64,000 bases of DNA, taken from NCBI GenBank assembly GCA_964594075.1, contig CAZQKW010000017.1, positions 1 to 64,000 of the forward strand, read 5' to 3'. Below the pieces are notes generated by a model. That model ran no database searches and was not told the DNA's origin. It worked only from the letters and a program-made list of their open reading frames with translations. Source of the DNA: CAZQKW01 sp964594075. GTDB lineage: Bacteria > Desulfobacterota > WTBG01 > CAIYCZ01. The translations under genes and the position numbers were made by a program. How positions within the stretch are numbered: the stretch's first letter is position 1; every line of letters begins with the position of its first letter. Shown piece after piece: positions 25,382 through 34,791 of this stretch.

Positions 25382-26095
25382 CTATTCTTTTAATTTTTCC
25401 ATCTGTTCCAATATCTCGGGCGGCAGCTTGTCCCGCATATCCGGCGGAACCATGTCATTAAACAGCTGCAGGATGGTAGCCGGATCCGGTTCTTCTCCCT
25501 GTTCAAACTTCTGTTCAAGAATTTGATCCATCATATTAAGAAAATTCTGCTGAAATTTATCAGCATCCTCTTTGCTGATTTGCGGCGGTACAATCTGCTG
25601 CGGTGCTTCCGCAACAGGATTTTTAACTTCCTCTGCCAGCGCTGGTTTTGGTGTCGGGGCTGAGCCGCTGGTGAGCTCTCTTTGGCCGCCTTTTTTCCCG
25701 ATTAAATCAAGCTGCACCAACCGCGGCTGCGGCTCTCCTTCTGCAAAATGCATAAGGAAATTCTTGATATTAGCCAGCCGCAAAATGCGCTGAACACCGA
25801 GACGCACGGGAATCTGTTGAAATTGAACACTGACCGGCGTGTCGGTGAAAACATCGCCATATACAATAATTTTAATAGCGCATTTTTCGCCCAGCTCTTT
25901 CATTAAGTCCTCAGACCGCATATCCCGCGCCTGCACGCTGATAAACCCATTGGCATATTTAACCGCACCTTCTATAACTTCGTCGGCAGGATGAGGTTCT
26001 GCACTATCTTTTGCCATAATGAAGGCAGGATAAAAACCCCAAAAAACCAACAGGGGTAAAAGGACACGGATGAGCGTTATACGATTATGCTGCAT
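25382..26095 (-). CDS. Exported protein with STN (secretin/TonB short N-terminal) domain
   Basis: This 237-residue protein has a signal peptide (about 8-28). An STN-like domain at about 45-118 reads ISVQARDMRSEDLMKELGEKCAIKI, then VSVQFQQIPVRLGVQRILRLANI. A Pro/Ala-rich linker follows, and a C-terminal helical region rich in Gln, Asp and Pro contains repeated PP-containing turns. STN domains occur at the N-terminus of secretins and TonB receptors, but no barrel domain follows here, so it may be a stand-alone periplasmic adaptor. Its partner is unknown. It is convergent with the HD-domain gene. Confidence 0.65.
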   Translation of the reverse strand: MQHNRITLIRVLLPLLVFWGFYPAFIMAKDSAEPHPADEVIEGAVKYANGFISVQARDMRSEDLMKELGEKCAIKIIVYGDVFTDTPVSVQFQQIPVRLGVQRILRLANIKNFLMHFAEGEPQPRLVQLDLIGKKGGQRELTSGSAPTPKPALAEEVKNPVAEAPQQIVPPQISKEDADKFQQNFLNMMDQILEQKFEQGEEPDPATILQLFNDMVPPDMRDKLPPEILEQMEKLKE

Positions 26096-26308
26096 AGATA
26101 TAATAAACCTTTCATTGTGACTTAAAATTGATTAGCACCGATATTTGGACAAAAATAATTGTATGTCAATAAGAATTATATTATCAGGACGATCCATAAA
26201 ATCCCCTCCGCATTATTTCCAATTTACTTCGCTTCTCATCAAAACTGGGTGCTGATTGCATGCAATTCGCCAGATTTATAAAGATAATTATGACGTAAAA
26301 TTCGTGGA

Positions 26309-27259
26309 TTATATTTCTATCAGGATCTTTATATTTTGTTTCTGGCTTGCAGCCTCGACAGCTCTGATCGCCTGGTCAAGCGGAAAAATTGCCGAAATGA
26401 GCGGGACCACGGCAATCTTCTTTTTCTGTAATGCCTCTATTGCCGGGGCAAAAGGGCCGCATCGGGAACCCCGCAACTGTATCTCATTGATGACCACCGC
26501 ATTAAAATCAATGGCGCGCTGTTCGGCAATTGTTGATTTTATAACAAGCGTGCCTTGCGGTTTAGTGAAACGCAACGCTGCAGAAAGGCCCGCAGGCGAT
26601 CCAGTGCAGTCAACCACCAGATCAAAGGATTCATTTAATTCATCACTGCTTAATTTTGTATTTATTCCCAGCTTATTAAGTATAGATAATTTTTCCTTAT
26701 GCCTGCCCATTACGGTTACCGCAGCCTGAGTGTTGTGGAATACCTGAGAGCATAGGAGCCCCATTCTTCCATCTCCAAGCACCAGCACCCGAGAATTTAC
26801 AGAAACCGGCACTTGGTCGAGAATCCGATAACATGCAGCAAGCGGCTCGACAAAAATTGCCTCTTCGTTCGTAATCGAATCAGGCAAAAGGTGAAGATTT
26901 CGTTCAGGAAGTAAAAGATACTCTGCAAAGGCACCATTTCTACCGCTGATCCCCAGAACGGAGCGGTTTGGGCAGTGATTATACATCTTCGCGGCGCAAT
27001 TTGCACAGCTCAAACACGCACAATTAATTTCGCCAACAACTCGTTTTCCTATTAAAAACCCGCTGTCGGCCTCTTCAACCATGCCCACAAATTCATGCCC
27101 TATGATGCCCTTAAATGCCATGTATCCTTTTGTAATCTCAATATCTGTCTGGCATACGCCGGCCATAAGGACTTTTATGAGTGCCTCGCCCGGTGGTCTG
27201 ACAGGCAACGGGAGATCATTTTGAAGCTGTAGTGTGCCGTTATAGTACAGACCTTTCAT
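26309..27259 (-). CDS. Zinc-dependent alcohol dehydrogenase (MDR family)
   Basis: This 316-residue medium-chain dehydrogenase has catalytic-zinc residues in GVCQTDIEI and GHEFVG. The structural-zinc loop is CLSCANCAAKMYNHC (CxxCxxCx7C). The nucleotide-binding VLVLGDGRMGLLCSQ departs from the usual GxGxxG (G-D-G-x-x-G). It is shorter than the usual 340-350 residues, mainly after the Rossmann fold. Sorbitol or threonine dehydrogenase-like activity is possible. The gene is divergent from the cyclase gene with 222 bp between. Confidence 0.82.
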   Translation of the reverse strand: MKGLYYNGTLQLQNDLPLPVRPPGEALIKVLMAGVCQTDIEITKGYMAFKGIIGHEFVGMVEEADSGFLIGKRVVGEINCACLSCANCAAKMYNHCPNRSVLGISGRNGAFAEYLLLPERNLHLLPDSITNEEAIFVEPLAACYRILDQVPVSVNSRVLVLGDGRMGLLCSQVFHNTQAAVTVMGRHKEKLSILNKLGINTKLSSDELNESFDLVVDCTGSPAGLSAALRFTKPQGTLVIKSTIAEQRAIDFNAVVINEIQLRGSRCGPFAPAIEALQKKKIAVVPLISAIFPLDQAIRAVEAASQKQNIKILIEI

Positions 27260-27481
27260 AACGATTATTTATATCATGTTATAAATGTCCGGGCAAAGAC
27301 GCGTTAAAAAATGTTTTGCGACAAAAGTGAAAAACATCAGGAATATTATAAAGATTGGGCAATAATCAGTTAAGAGATTATCAGTATATTCCGAACATAG
27401 CAATGAATAACTGATTCTTATTTAATACCCACGTGGCCGCACATAAACCCGATTGATGAAAAACAAAGAAGGTAAAAACAT

Positions 27482-29632
27482 ATGATAAAATTGCATTCAA
27501 CACTACCGATTAATAATGCAGAAAAAATGTTGCCGGAAATTCAGAAAGACACGATGGCTTTCCGGGTTCCCTATAAGGATACACGTTTGATGAAGTCCTT
27601 TATCAACAAATATTATGCAGTATTTTTTATTTTTTTTGTGCTATTTACCATCTTTCTTTTACATAATTTCATACCTAACAAACTATACTTCCTTGACTTC
27701 TACTTCATCCCCGTCATTTTCAGCGCATATTATCTGCGGCGCAGCAGGGCACTGTCAGCGTCATTGATGACGGTGCTGGCGGTTTTTATGTACTGTTTGG
27801 CGTTCTGGGAAACCAATCCTTTTAAGATGCCATTAGCGGACTCATACGTTCATGTTTTCACTTGGGGATGTTTTTTAATTCTGGCCGGCGCCATGGCGAG
27901 CGGGCTGTATGAAAAACTGATGATAGAAGTTGAACGTGGCAGGCAACACAATCAGGATCTGCTGCGCACTCAGCATGAACTTGAGCAAGCCCATGCAACA
28001 TTGAAAAATTACGCTGAAAAACTTGAAATGCAAGTTAAAAACCACGATGTTGAACTTAACGAGGCACATGCCGCGCTCCGGGAATATAACGAGAAGCTGG
28101 AGCTGATGGTGAGACAAAGAACCGAAGAGCTGGAAAAGTCAAAAGAAACCCTTGAGACATTAAAGTCAAAGGTTGAGACAGCGCTCTATTCCACGATGGA
28201 TTCCTCAGTAATAAAATTATTGCTGGAAGGCCGGCTGCGCAATGAGAAACGCACTGTCAGCATTCTTTTTTCGGACCTGGTAAATTTCAGCGCCTATTCT
28301 GAAGATACCCCTCCGGAAGTTGTCATCAGGGATGTCAACAATTATTTGGCGGAGATGGAACCCATTTTACTAGCCTACAATGGACACATAGACCGGTATA
28401 TGGGAGACGGCATCATGTGCGAATTTGGCGCGCCCGTTGATTACTCAATGTATCGATTAATGAGCGTCCTGGCGGCGATAAAAATGCAGGAAAAAATGAC
28501 TGCAATAAACAGTCCCTGGCAGATGCGTATTGGAATTGCTTCGGGAACTACCATTATAGGGCTGGTGGGCAACAAACGACAATCCTATACGGCGATGGGG
28601 GATGTGGTAAACATAAGCGCGCGCTTGCAGAAAGTCTGCAGACCGGGGAAAGTGTTAATTGATCGTTTCACCTATGAAACCGTTGGCCGGTTTATTGATG
28701 CGAACAAAAAACGCGAAGTGCCCACCAAAGATGACATCAACATGGAGTTGGAATTAACGCTTAAAGATTTACATGCACGCGCAGAAGCTGAACCGGACAA
28801 TCCCGAACATTATTATGATATTGGAAAAATTCATATGGAGATGAACGAACTGCATGAGGCTCTTCGCTATTTTGAACGCGCCGTGAACCTTGATTACCGC
28901 TATGATAAAGCTAAAGTAGCCTATGCAGAAGCGAGTCTCAAAATGCGAAAAAATGAGACCATTAATCTTCGCGGCAGAAGGCAGAGGATCGAGGCCTATG
29001 AAGTTGTTGCAATTAAGGATCCTTTTGACGACCGCGCCAGAGTTTCAGAAGACTTTGCACGTCGCTATCGGCATGTAGTGGATATGATTCCGATTCCAGA
29101 GGATGTCGTGTTGCCGGTTGAGGCGCTTGATGGAAGCATCGGTCATGGCAAACTGGTGGCCGTCTTCTCCTATGCGATTGCCAGCTGTTTAGGTCTTTCG
29201 GAACGCGAAAAAACCGACATACTCACTGCCGGATATGCAGCAGACATTGGCAAAGAGATTATACCGCATCATCTTCTGACCCGTACTGGAACCCTCACCA
29301 CGCGAGAAATTGAGACATTGCGCGCACATGCAGCAGAAGGTCCCAGCGCGCTGCGGAAATTGGGTTATGATAATGACAATATCCTGAAAATAGTGCGGCA
29401 CAGTCATGAAAATTATAATGGCTCAGGCTATCCTGACGGGCTTAAAGGCGAAGAGATTCCCCTGGGTTCCCGCATTATCGCGGTCGCGGATACCTATGCG
29501 GCCATGATATCGTGGCGTCCCTATCGCGATTCATGGGATTGTTCAGTCGCATTGGATGAAATCGCCAGGGGTGCAGAGGCCGGTATTTATGACCGCAACG
29601 TTGTTGAAGCGCTCATCAAAGTACTGAGCTGA
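27482..29632 (+). CDS. Membrane class III nucleotidyl cyclase fused to TPR and degenerate HD-GYP domains
   Basis: The protein has 716 residues. About 45-140 holds three to four membrane segments and 145-235 a coiled coil with repeated LEKAHATLKNYAEKLE-like units. A class III cyclase domain spans about 255-405: metal Asp D265 and D309, D374 in AMGDVVNISARL, and transition-state N377/R381. R305 replaces the usual Lys of the base-recognition pair, so ATP versus GTP use is open. TPR-like helices lie at about 437-490. An HD-GYP-like domain follows at 555-716 with HENYNGSGYP (642-651) and ADTYAAM, but its HD motif reads AADIGK, with A587 replacing the first metal His. It may make cAMP or cGMP and sense c-di-GMP without cleaving it. 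Confidence 0.85.
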   Translation: MIKLHSTLPINNAEKMLPEIQKDTMAFRVPYKDTRLMKSFINKYYAVFFIFFVLFTIFLLHNFIPNKLYFLDFYFIPVIFSAYYLRRSRALSASLMTVLAVFMYCLAFWETNPFKMPLADSYVHVFTWGCFLILAGAMASGLYEKLMIEVERGRQHNQDLLRTQHELEQAHATLKNYAEKLEMQVKNHDVELNEAHAALREYNEKLELMVRQRTEELEKSKETLETLKSKVETALYSTMDSSVIKLLLEGRLRNEKRTVSILFSDLVNFSAYSEDTPPEVVIRDVNNYLAEMEPILLAYNGHIDRYMGDGIMCEFGAPVDYSMYRLMSVLAAIKMQEKMTAINSPWQMRIGIASGTTIIGLVGNKRQSYTAMGDVVNISARLQKVCRPGKVLIDRFTYETVGRFIDANKKREVPTKDDINMELELTLKDLHARAEAEPDNPEHYYDIGKIHMEMNELHEALRYFERAVNLDYRYDKAKVAYAEASLKMRKNETINLRGRRQRIEAYEVVAIKDPFDDRARVSEDFARRYRHVVDMIPIPEDVVLPVEALDGSIGHGKLVAVFSYAIASCLGLSEREKTDILTAGYAADIGKEIIPHHLLTRTGTLTTREIETLRAHAAEGPSALRKLGYDNDNILKIVRHSHENYNGSGYPDGLKGEEIPLGSRIIAVADTYAAMISWRPYRDSWDCSVALDEIARGAEAGIYDRNVVEALIKVLS

Positions 29633-29894
29633 TACCCTGCCCATAATTTCCGCTTCGTAACATCCCTGAAATATATTTTATAAAGATTAAAAATCACAAG
29701 GCGTGGTTGTTGGCTCCCTCCGCTGTTTCACCATCGCAATTGAAATATTGTGAAAAAGTCCTCTTGATTTGACGTTGCGTTTTACTGTCGCCGCATGGTA
29801 ATAATAGCCACTATTACAGTTTCAAAAACGAAGGTGCGTGCCACAAAGTTACAACGCATCCAACGTGTTGCGGATAAGGCGGGCAACGGATTAC

Positions 29895-30770
29895 ATGCGT
29901 TTTGGATTTCACATTTCTATTGCCGGAGGATTTTCCAAAATTGCCGCACGAGCCGTCGATATGGAGTGTCAGTGCATTCAGTTCTTTTCTCAAAATCCGC
30001 GCGGCTGGGCACCTTCTCCGCTCAGGCGGAAAGAGGTTAATGCTTTTATTACGTCAATCTCGCTCACCACTATTCATCCCATTTTTATTCATATGCCCTA
30101 TCTGCCTAATCTTGCCTCACCTGATGCCACTCTTTGGAATCGTTCCGTGCACTCATTGTGCATGGATCTGAGACGGGCCGAGCAGTTGCAGGTTTCTTAT
30201 GTCATAGCCCACATCGGCCATCGTGGCGATCAAAGTGAAGAATGGGCCTGCGACAGGGTGAGTCTGGCTATAGACAGAGCCTTATCTGCTGTGCCCAATA
30301 GCGTACGGTTGCTTTTGGAAAATACCGCGGGGCAGGGCACTGAAATTGGATATTGCATGCATCATTTGCAACGCATTATTGCCGGCAGTAATCATAAGGA
30401 TCGTTTGGGCATATGCCTTGATGTGGCGCATGCTTTTGCTGCCGGATATGATATGTCAACCAGCAGGGGGCTTGATATGATACTGCGGGAAATTGAACAG
30501 TATATTGGCCTTCACCGTCTGCATGTGCTGCATCTCAATGATACGACTTCAGGTCTGGGTTCGCGGGTTGACCGTCACTGGCACATTGGGAAAGGCAGCA
30601 TTGGGATGGACGGATTCCGGCGAATCGTAAACCATCCGGCTCTTTGCCTGCTTCCCGGCATCATGGAGACACCCAAAAAGTCTGATGAAGACGACCGCAT
30701 GAATATGAAGGTAATTAAGAGCTTGGTGAGGGGAAAAGGCAGATCTCTGAAGCAAAAAAGCGGTGAGTGA
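29895..30770 (+). CDS. nfo: Deoxyribonuclease IV (AP endonuclease)
   Basis: Endonuclease IV cleaves 5' of abasic sites in base excision repair. The 291-residue TIM-barrel protein has FGFHISIAGG at the start and metal-site segments VIAHIGHRGD, LLLENTAGQGTEIGY, GICLDVAHAFAAGYD, LHLNDT and DRHWHIGKG. The frame opens at 29838, but the ATG at 29895 puts FGFHISIAGG at the expected N-terminus. No ribosome site is obvious for either. The tail ends in a basic stretch. Confidence 0.93.
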   Translation: MRFGFHISIAGGFSKIAARAVDMECQCIQFFSQNPRGWAPSPLRRKEVNAFITSISLTTIHPIFIHMPYLPNLASPDATLWNRSVHSLCMDLRRAEQLQVSYVIAHIGHRGDQSEEWACDRVSLAIDRALSAVPNSVRLLLENTAGQGTEIGYCMHHLQRIIAGSNHKDRLGICLDVAHAFAAGYDMSTSRGLDMILREIEQYIGLHRLHVLHLNDTTSGLGSRVDRHWHIGKGSIGMDGFRRIVNHPALCLLPGIMETPKKSDEDDRMNMKVIKSLVRGKGRSLKQKSGE

Positions 30771-30878
30771 TTTTAGCTTCTCTTTACTGAAGAAAAATAT
30801 TATAAGTGACAAGTGATGGTGAATCGTGCATGGTGAGATACCGGAGATTATTTATAACTGGATAGTAAGCTTTAACAT

Positions 30879-33173
30879 ATGAAAATACTCAAGAGAGCTT
30901 TGATTATCATCGCATGCGGGGCAGTTGTTTTTGCCTTAGCAGTTTTGCTGTATGCTCAATTTACCCTGACGGAGAATAAGATACGTCAAACCCTTGCGGC
31001 AGAAGTATCGCACTATCTGCGTCGGGATATGACCTGCAAGAACATTCAGGTGGGGTGGCTGGGAGGTATTGTACTGAAAGATGTAATTCTCCACAAATCT
31101 TTTCCCTGGGAAGAAGATGATATCCTTACGTGTCCAGAGATTTATCTGAAAGCGCGGCTTATTCCTCTATTGCTGGGAAAGCTGTTCATAAAGGAAGTGC
31201 TGATTCAGGAGCCGCGCATTGCCCTGTTTCAAAAGGAACTGGGGCAGTATATAAGCCTATACGGAAACAGTGCGCAGCGCCGAGCATCGGCTGCCACAGG
31301 TCAGCAGCCGCCATTGCGGATGATTTTTCTGCCATCCAATCTTGCAGTTCACAACGGCTCGGTCGTGCTAAAAAGCACCATACGCGAATTGCCGCAACCC
31401 ATCAGCGTGTCGCTGGCTGATGTGAAGGTGCTGGTTACCAATGTTTCGCCGCTATTTTCCTTTCCGTTTACTATTTCGGCACGGGTTGTCGGACCTCAGC
31501 CGTCGCTGTTTACGTGCGACGGAGAAGTTTCGGTGCCGCGCCAGAAAATGACAGCACGTCTTTCTCTGGATAAAACCGATCTCTCCCAATTCAGCAAATA
31601 TTTTACCTTTTACCAAGTGCCCGTGAAAAGTGGCAGCGTCAAACTTGACGCGCAAATTAATTTTGCGGAACTTAAAGATTTCATGGTAACCGGCTTGATT
31701 GATGTGCAAGATGTTGAAATGGGCATTGCTTCCTTTATTCATAGTGGCGTTGCTCACGAGGTTGTGTTGCAAGGAGCAAATGCAACGCTTAATTTTGCTG
31801 TGTTATGGAACATACCCGACCAGGTCATTACCTTTCAGAAACTTGAAGGTTCGGTATTGTCCGCTTCATTTTCAGGCGAAGGATCGGTAAAAAAATTAGG
31901 CACCGCACCATATATAAAATTGATATTAAAAGCGGACGATTTTCCTTTGGAAAATTTTTTCAGTCGCCTCTCTTCCAAGCTGCCCTGGATGCTCGACGAG
32001 GCAAGCCTTTCGGGCAAAGCTGATTTGCGGCTGAATCTGGAGGGCGAGCTGCCTCAAGCTGTATTCACAAAGTTTAACGTTAATTTCAAAGGCAACCGGC
32101 TTAATTACAAACCGTTGGGCGGATTTCAGCCGGACATTGAAGGCACAGGTATGATTGATAACAGCAGAATTGCGCTGCGCGATTTAAAAATCGGGATCAA
32201 GAGTTCAACCATAACGCTTGCGGGAGATATATTAAATTACTTGCAGGGGAATCCGCAGCCGGAAATCAAAATCGTAGCATCGCATATTAATATCGCGGAT
32301 TTCATGGTGCCGGGAACACGCGCCGAAGATGCGGAAAAAGAAGAAGTCGGGCCGTTTGACTTGAGGGGGCTAACGCTGGGCGGGCACATAGACATGGGAG
32401 GCGTATCTTTTTTGGGGATGTCCATCAATAATCTGCGCGGCAATTATGTGCTCGCTGACAACCAGTTGTCCGTTAAAGAGCTTACCGGCACTATTGGGCA
32501 GGGGCAGTTCAAACTTGAGGGTTTAGTCAACCTTGGGGTTAAAGGGCTTGATTATTCCCTGAGTCTCAACCTTGACCGCGCATCATGTAAGGAAATAGCG
32601 AAGATGATAAATCCGCTTTATGAAAACTTTGTTGACGGCATGATATCGGGCACGTGCACCCTGAAAGGAAACGGCGTCACACCGCTTCGGTTTGTTAAAA
32701 ATCTTGAAGGAAGAGGCTTTTTTACTGTGCAGGATACACTGTTCAAAGGGGTGTCGTTGGGCACCATCGGATCTCTTTTGCGCATGGATGGCAGCGAAGG
32801 CCTGCGCTTTGACCAGGGTCAGGTGCAGCTTAAACTTAATGATAGCACGGTAGATGTCAGCGGCGGATTTATAAATCCCGACCTGGCCGTATATCCGAAC
32901 GGCACCATCAATTTTGACAGCTCGCTGCGCCTTGATACCATATTAAAACTTTCTCCGGCCTTTTCGCGCAGAATGATGAGCGAAAAAGTTCTTCAGTATT
33001 TTCCCCAGGAAGACGGATGGATTGCACTGCCCATAGAAATTAGGGGAACGCTTTATGAGCCCCAAATTTCCCTGTCAAAAGAGGTGCTGAATATTTTTAT
33101 TGAAAAAGTCATGCCGGCTGTCTTGAATGAGATGCTTAAGGAACATCAGGGGCAGGGCGGGGCTTCTGAATAA
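30879..33173 (+). CDS. AsmA-family protein
   Basis: This 764-residue protein has one N-terminal membrane anchor (about 7-28). A long beta-rich periplasmic region follows, with the AsmA/DUF748 feel (LYAQFTLTENKIRQTLAAEVSHYLRRDMTCKNIQVGW ... VLIQEPRI) and a C-terminal AsmA_2 region containing GTCTLKGNGVTPLRFVKNLEGRGFFTVQDTLFKG. AsmA-like proteins form a hydrophobic groove bridging inner and outer membranes and move phospholipids. A second, larger member lies at 38178-41804. No other envelope gene is adjacent. Confidence 0.82.
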   Translation: MKILKRALIIIACGAVVFALAVLLYAQFTLTENKIRQTLAAEVSHYLRRDMTCKNIQVGWLGGIVLKDVILHKSFPWEEDDILTCPEIYLKARLIPLLLGKLFIKEVLIQEPRIALFQKELGQYISLYGNSAQRRASAATGQQPPLRMIFLPSNLAVHNGSVVLKSTIRELPQPISVSLADVKVLVTNVSPLFSFPFTISARVVGPQPSLFTCDGEVSVPRQKMTARLSLDKTDLSQFSKYFTFYQVPVKSGSVKLDAQINFAELKDFMVTGLIDVQDVEMGIASFIHSGVAHEVVLQGANATLNFAVLWNIPDQVITFQKLEGSVLSASFSGEGSVKKLGTAPYIKLILKADDFPLENFFSRLSSKLPWMLDEASLSGKADLRLNLEGELPQAVFTKFNVNFKGNRLNYKPLGGFQPDIEGTGMIDNSRIALRDLKIGIKSSTITLAGDILNYLQGNPQPEIKIVASHINIADFMVPGTRAEDAEKEEVGPFDLRGLTLGGHIDMGGVSFLGMSINNLRGNYVLADNQLSVKELTGTIGQGQFKLEGLVNLGVKGLDYSLSLNLDRASCKEIAKMINPLYENFVDGMISGTCTLKGNGVTPLRFVKNLEGRGFFTVQDTLFKGVSLGTIGSLLRMDGSEGLRFDQGQVQLKLNDSTVDVSGGFINPDLAVYPNGTINFDSSLRLDTILKLSPAFSRRMMSEKVLQYFPQEDGWIALPIEIRGTLYEPQISLSKEVLNIFIEKVMPAVLNEMLKEHQGQGGASE

Positions 33174-33207
33174 TGGCGGTTGAACATAACGAGCGGGACA
33201 GGCTCTA

Positions 33208-34245
33208 TTATAAAATTAACCACGGCCGCGGCAGAAATATCTTTTCGTACGTGCTGAAGGCATATCGGTCAGTCATCCCGGCAATAAAATCGCATACCTG
33301 GGTTTGCAACTCCACAGCGCATAGGGTCTTGCCTGCCTCTTGGAAAAGATCATCCGGGTGTTCCAGAAAATAATAATACAGTTCCTCGATTATTTTTGAG
33401 GCCTTATTAAAATCTTCAAGCAATGAGGGAAGATAATAGACCCGATCATTGAGAAATTCCCGCAAACTTCGCGCCGCAGCAATTATCGTAGTGCTGGCTG
33501 CTATTTTTTCAAGGTTGCACTCCCGCGTAGTTTTGATTATGTCCCGCACCATGGTATCAATTCGCTGGGAACTCGTCTTGCCCAGAATTTCTATTACATG
33601 ACCTGCGCCCTGGGTTACTTCGTCATGAGTTAGAAGACCGGCGCGCAACGCATCATCGAGGTCGTGGTTAATATAGGCGACCGTGTCAGCAATACGCACG
33701 ATTTGTCCCTCAAGCGTTACGGGCAACTGGTCGGGGTCGTCAGGCAGAATTTCACCCTCCCGTTTTGAATGTTTTACAACGCCGTCGCGCACTTCAACGG
33801 TAAGATTGAGCCGCTCAATTTCATCAATCACCCTGAGGCTTTGTTCCGGGTGGCGAAACCCGCCCGGCACTATTTTGTTCAGCACTGCTTCGCCCGCATG
33901 GCCAAAGGGGGTGTGGCCCAGATCATGCGCCAGGCTGATCGCTTCGGTTAGATCTTCATTCAGGCGGAGCGATTTGGCAATGGTTCTGGCAATCTGGGAA
34001 ACTTCAAGGGTGTGCGTGAGCCGTGTGCGGTAATGGTCGCCGGTGGGCGTAAGAAAGACCTGCGTTTTGTGTTTGAGCCGGCGAAACGCTTTTGAATGAA
34101 TAATGCGGTCGCGATCATGTTGGTAGGCGGGTCGCAGATCACACTCTTCTTCCGCAGCAAGCCTGCCCTTGCTGTTACAGCTTAATGTCGCCTGCGGCGC
34201 AAGATGTTTTCTCTCAATTTCTTCCAACTGTTCCCTGATATTCAT
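33208..34245 (-). CDS. dgt: Deoxyguanosinetriphosphate triphosphohydrolase-like protein
   Basis: This 345-residue HD-superfamily enzyme releases triphosphate from dGTP or other dNTPs. The metal residues are visible in TRLTHTLEVSQIARTIA, SLAHDLGHTPFGHAGE and VAYINHDLDDALRAG. The frame extends to 34404, but the ATG at 34245 begins the family's usual N-terminus (MNIREQLEEIERKHLAPQA). The length matches the short dGTPase-like class (type 2), not the about 500-residue E. coli Dgt. It converges with the AsmA-like gene. Confidence 0.9.
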   Translation of the reverse strand: MNIREQLEEIERKHLAPQATLSCNSKGRLAAEEECDLRPAYQHDRDRIIHSKAFRRLKHKTQVFLTPTGDHYRTRLTHTLEVSQIARTIAKSLRLNEDLTEAISLAHDLGHTPFGHAGEAVLNKIVPGGFRHPEQSLRVIDEIERLNLTVEVRDGVVKHSKREGEILPDDPDQLPVTLEGQIVRIADTVAYINHDLDDALRAGLLTHDEVTQGAGHVIEILGKTSSQRIDTMVRDIIKTTRECNLEKIAASTTIIAAARSLREFLNDRVYYLPSLLEDFNKASKIIEELYYYFLEHPDDLFQEAGKTLCAVELQTQVCDFIAGMTDRYAFSTYEKIFLPRPWLIL

Positions 34246-34564
34246 GGCAATATCAAAAATGATGTTCAACTCGGTTACAAACCTTTTACGTTCGTAGCAA
34301 AATATATGATAAAAATCAATCCCCAACCGTACAGGACTTTCATTGCGTTTTTGTCGAAATTCCGCGAGACCGCATAAAGAACTGAAAACCGGCGCTGTGC
34401 ACACTGCAGAATCAGAACCCCGTGCGCTGTTTCATCAGCACCAATGTAATATTTTGGGGAATGTCCTGAGACAGCAATGAATTGACAGTTGACAATTTAT
34501 CTGATAAAAATTAAGCAACGTGCATGAAACATAATAGAAGAAAACCAAAGAAAGGAGGGTGAAG
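34246..34564. other. Divergent intergenic region
   Basis: No gene is supported. Two overlapping-register TTGACA boxes lie at 34482-34487 and 34489-34494, with A+T-rich GATAAA about 15 bp after the first. They could serve as promoter of the small-peptide gene at 34565. The dgt promoter should lie on the other strand nearby. Confidence 0.4.
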
Positions 34565-34651
34565 ATGGCAGCAACAAAAGCAAAGGCGAAGAAACCGTCT
34601 GCAAAAAAACCGGCAAAAGCAGCTAAAAAGGGATGTGGCTGTAAGAAGTAA
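34565..34651 (+). CDS. 28-residue Lys/Ala-rich peptide with CGC tail
   Basis: The ORF encodes 28 residues, nearly half of them lysine, starting MAATKAKAKKPSAKKPAK and ending KKGCGCKK. A very strong ribosome site (AAAGGAGGG, 34551-34559) lies 5 nt before the ATG. A strong terminator begins 9 bp after the stop, so this is a compact single-gene transcription unit. The body resembles histone H1-like (Hc1) nucleic-acid-binding tails. The Cys-Gly-Cys end could bind metal or form a disulfide. I know no named family of this size. The signals around it argue that it is expressed. Confidence 0.7.
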   Translation: MAATKAKAKKPSAKKPAKAAKKGCGCKK

Positions 34652-34660
34652 CATTCCGCG

Positions 34661-34696
34661 CCCCCCACGCGATAAATTAGACGTGGGGGGTTTCTT
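34661..34696 (+). terminator. Rho-independent terminator of the small-peptide gene
   Basis: CCCCCCACG (34661-34669) pairs perfectly with CGTGGGGGG (34682-34690) around a 12-nt loop. TTTCTT follows. Confidence 0.88.
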
Positions 34697-34791
34697 ATTA
34701 GGCTATCATTAATTGTCTGGAGAAAGCTCTATTTTGAACAATATTGTGCTATAATATATTACAAAGTAAATATTCTTTGGTATCACTGTAT

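Noticed and set aside
27260..27481. c-di-GMP (GEMM) riboswitch suggested by gggcaaagacgcg before the cyclase gene
   Set aside because: The two motif halves are adjacent with no P1b helix or tetraloop between them, so the aptamer cannot form.
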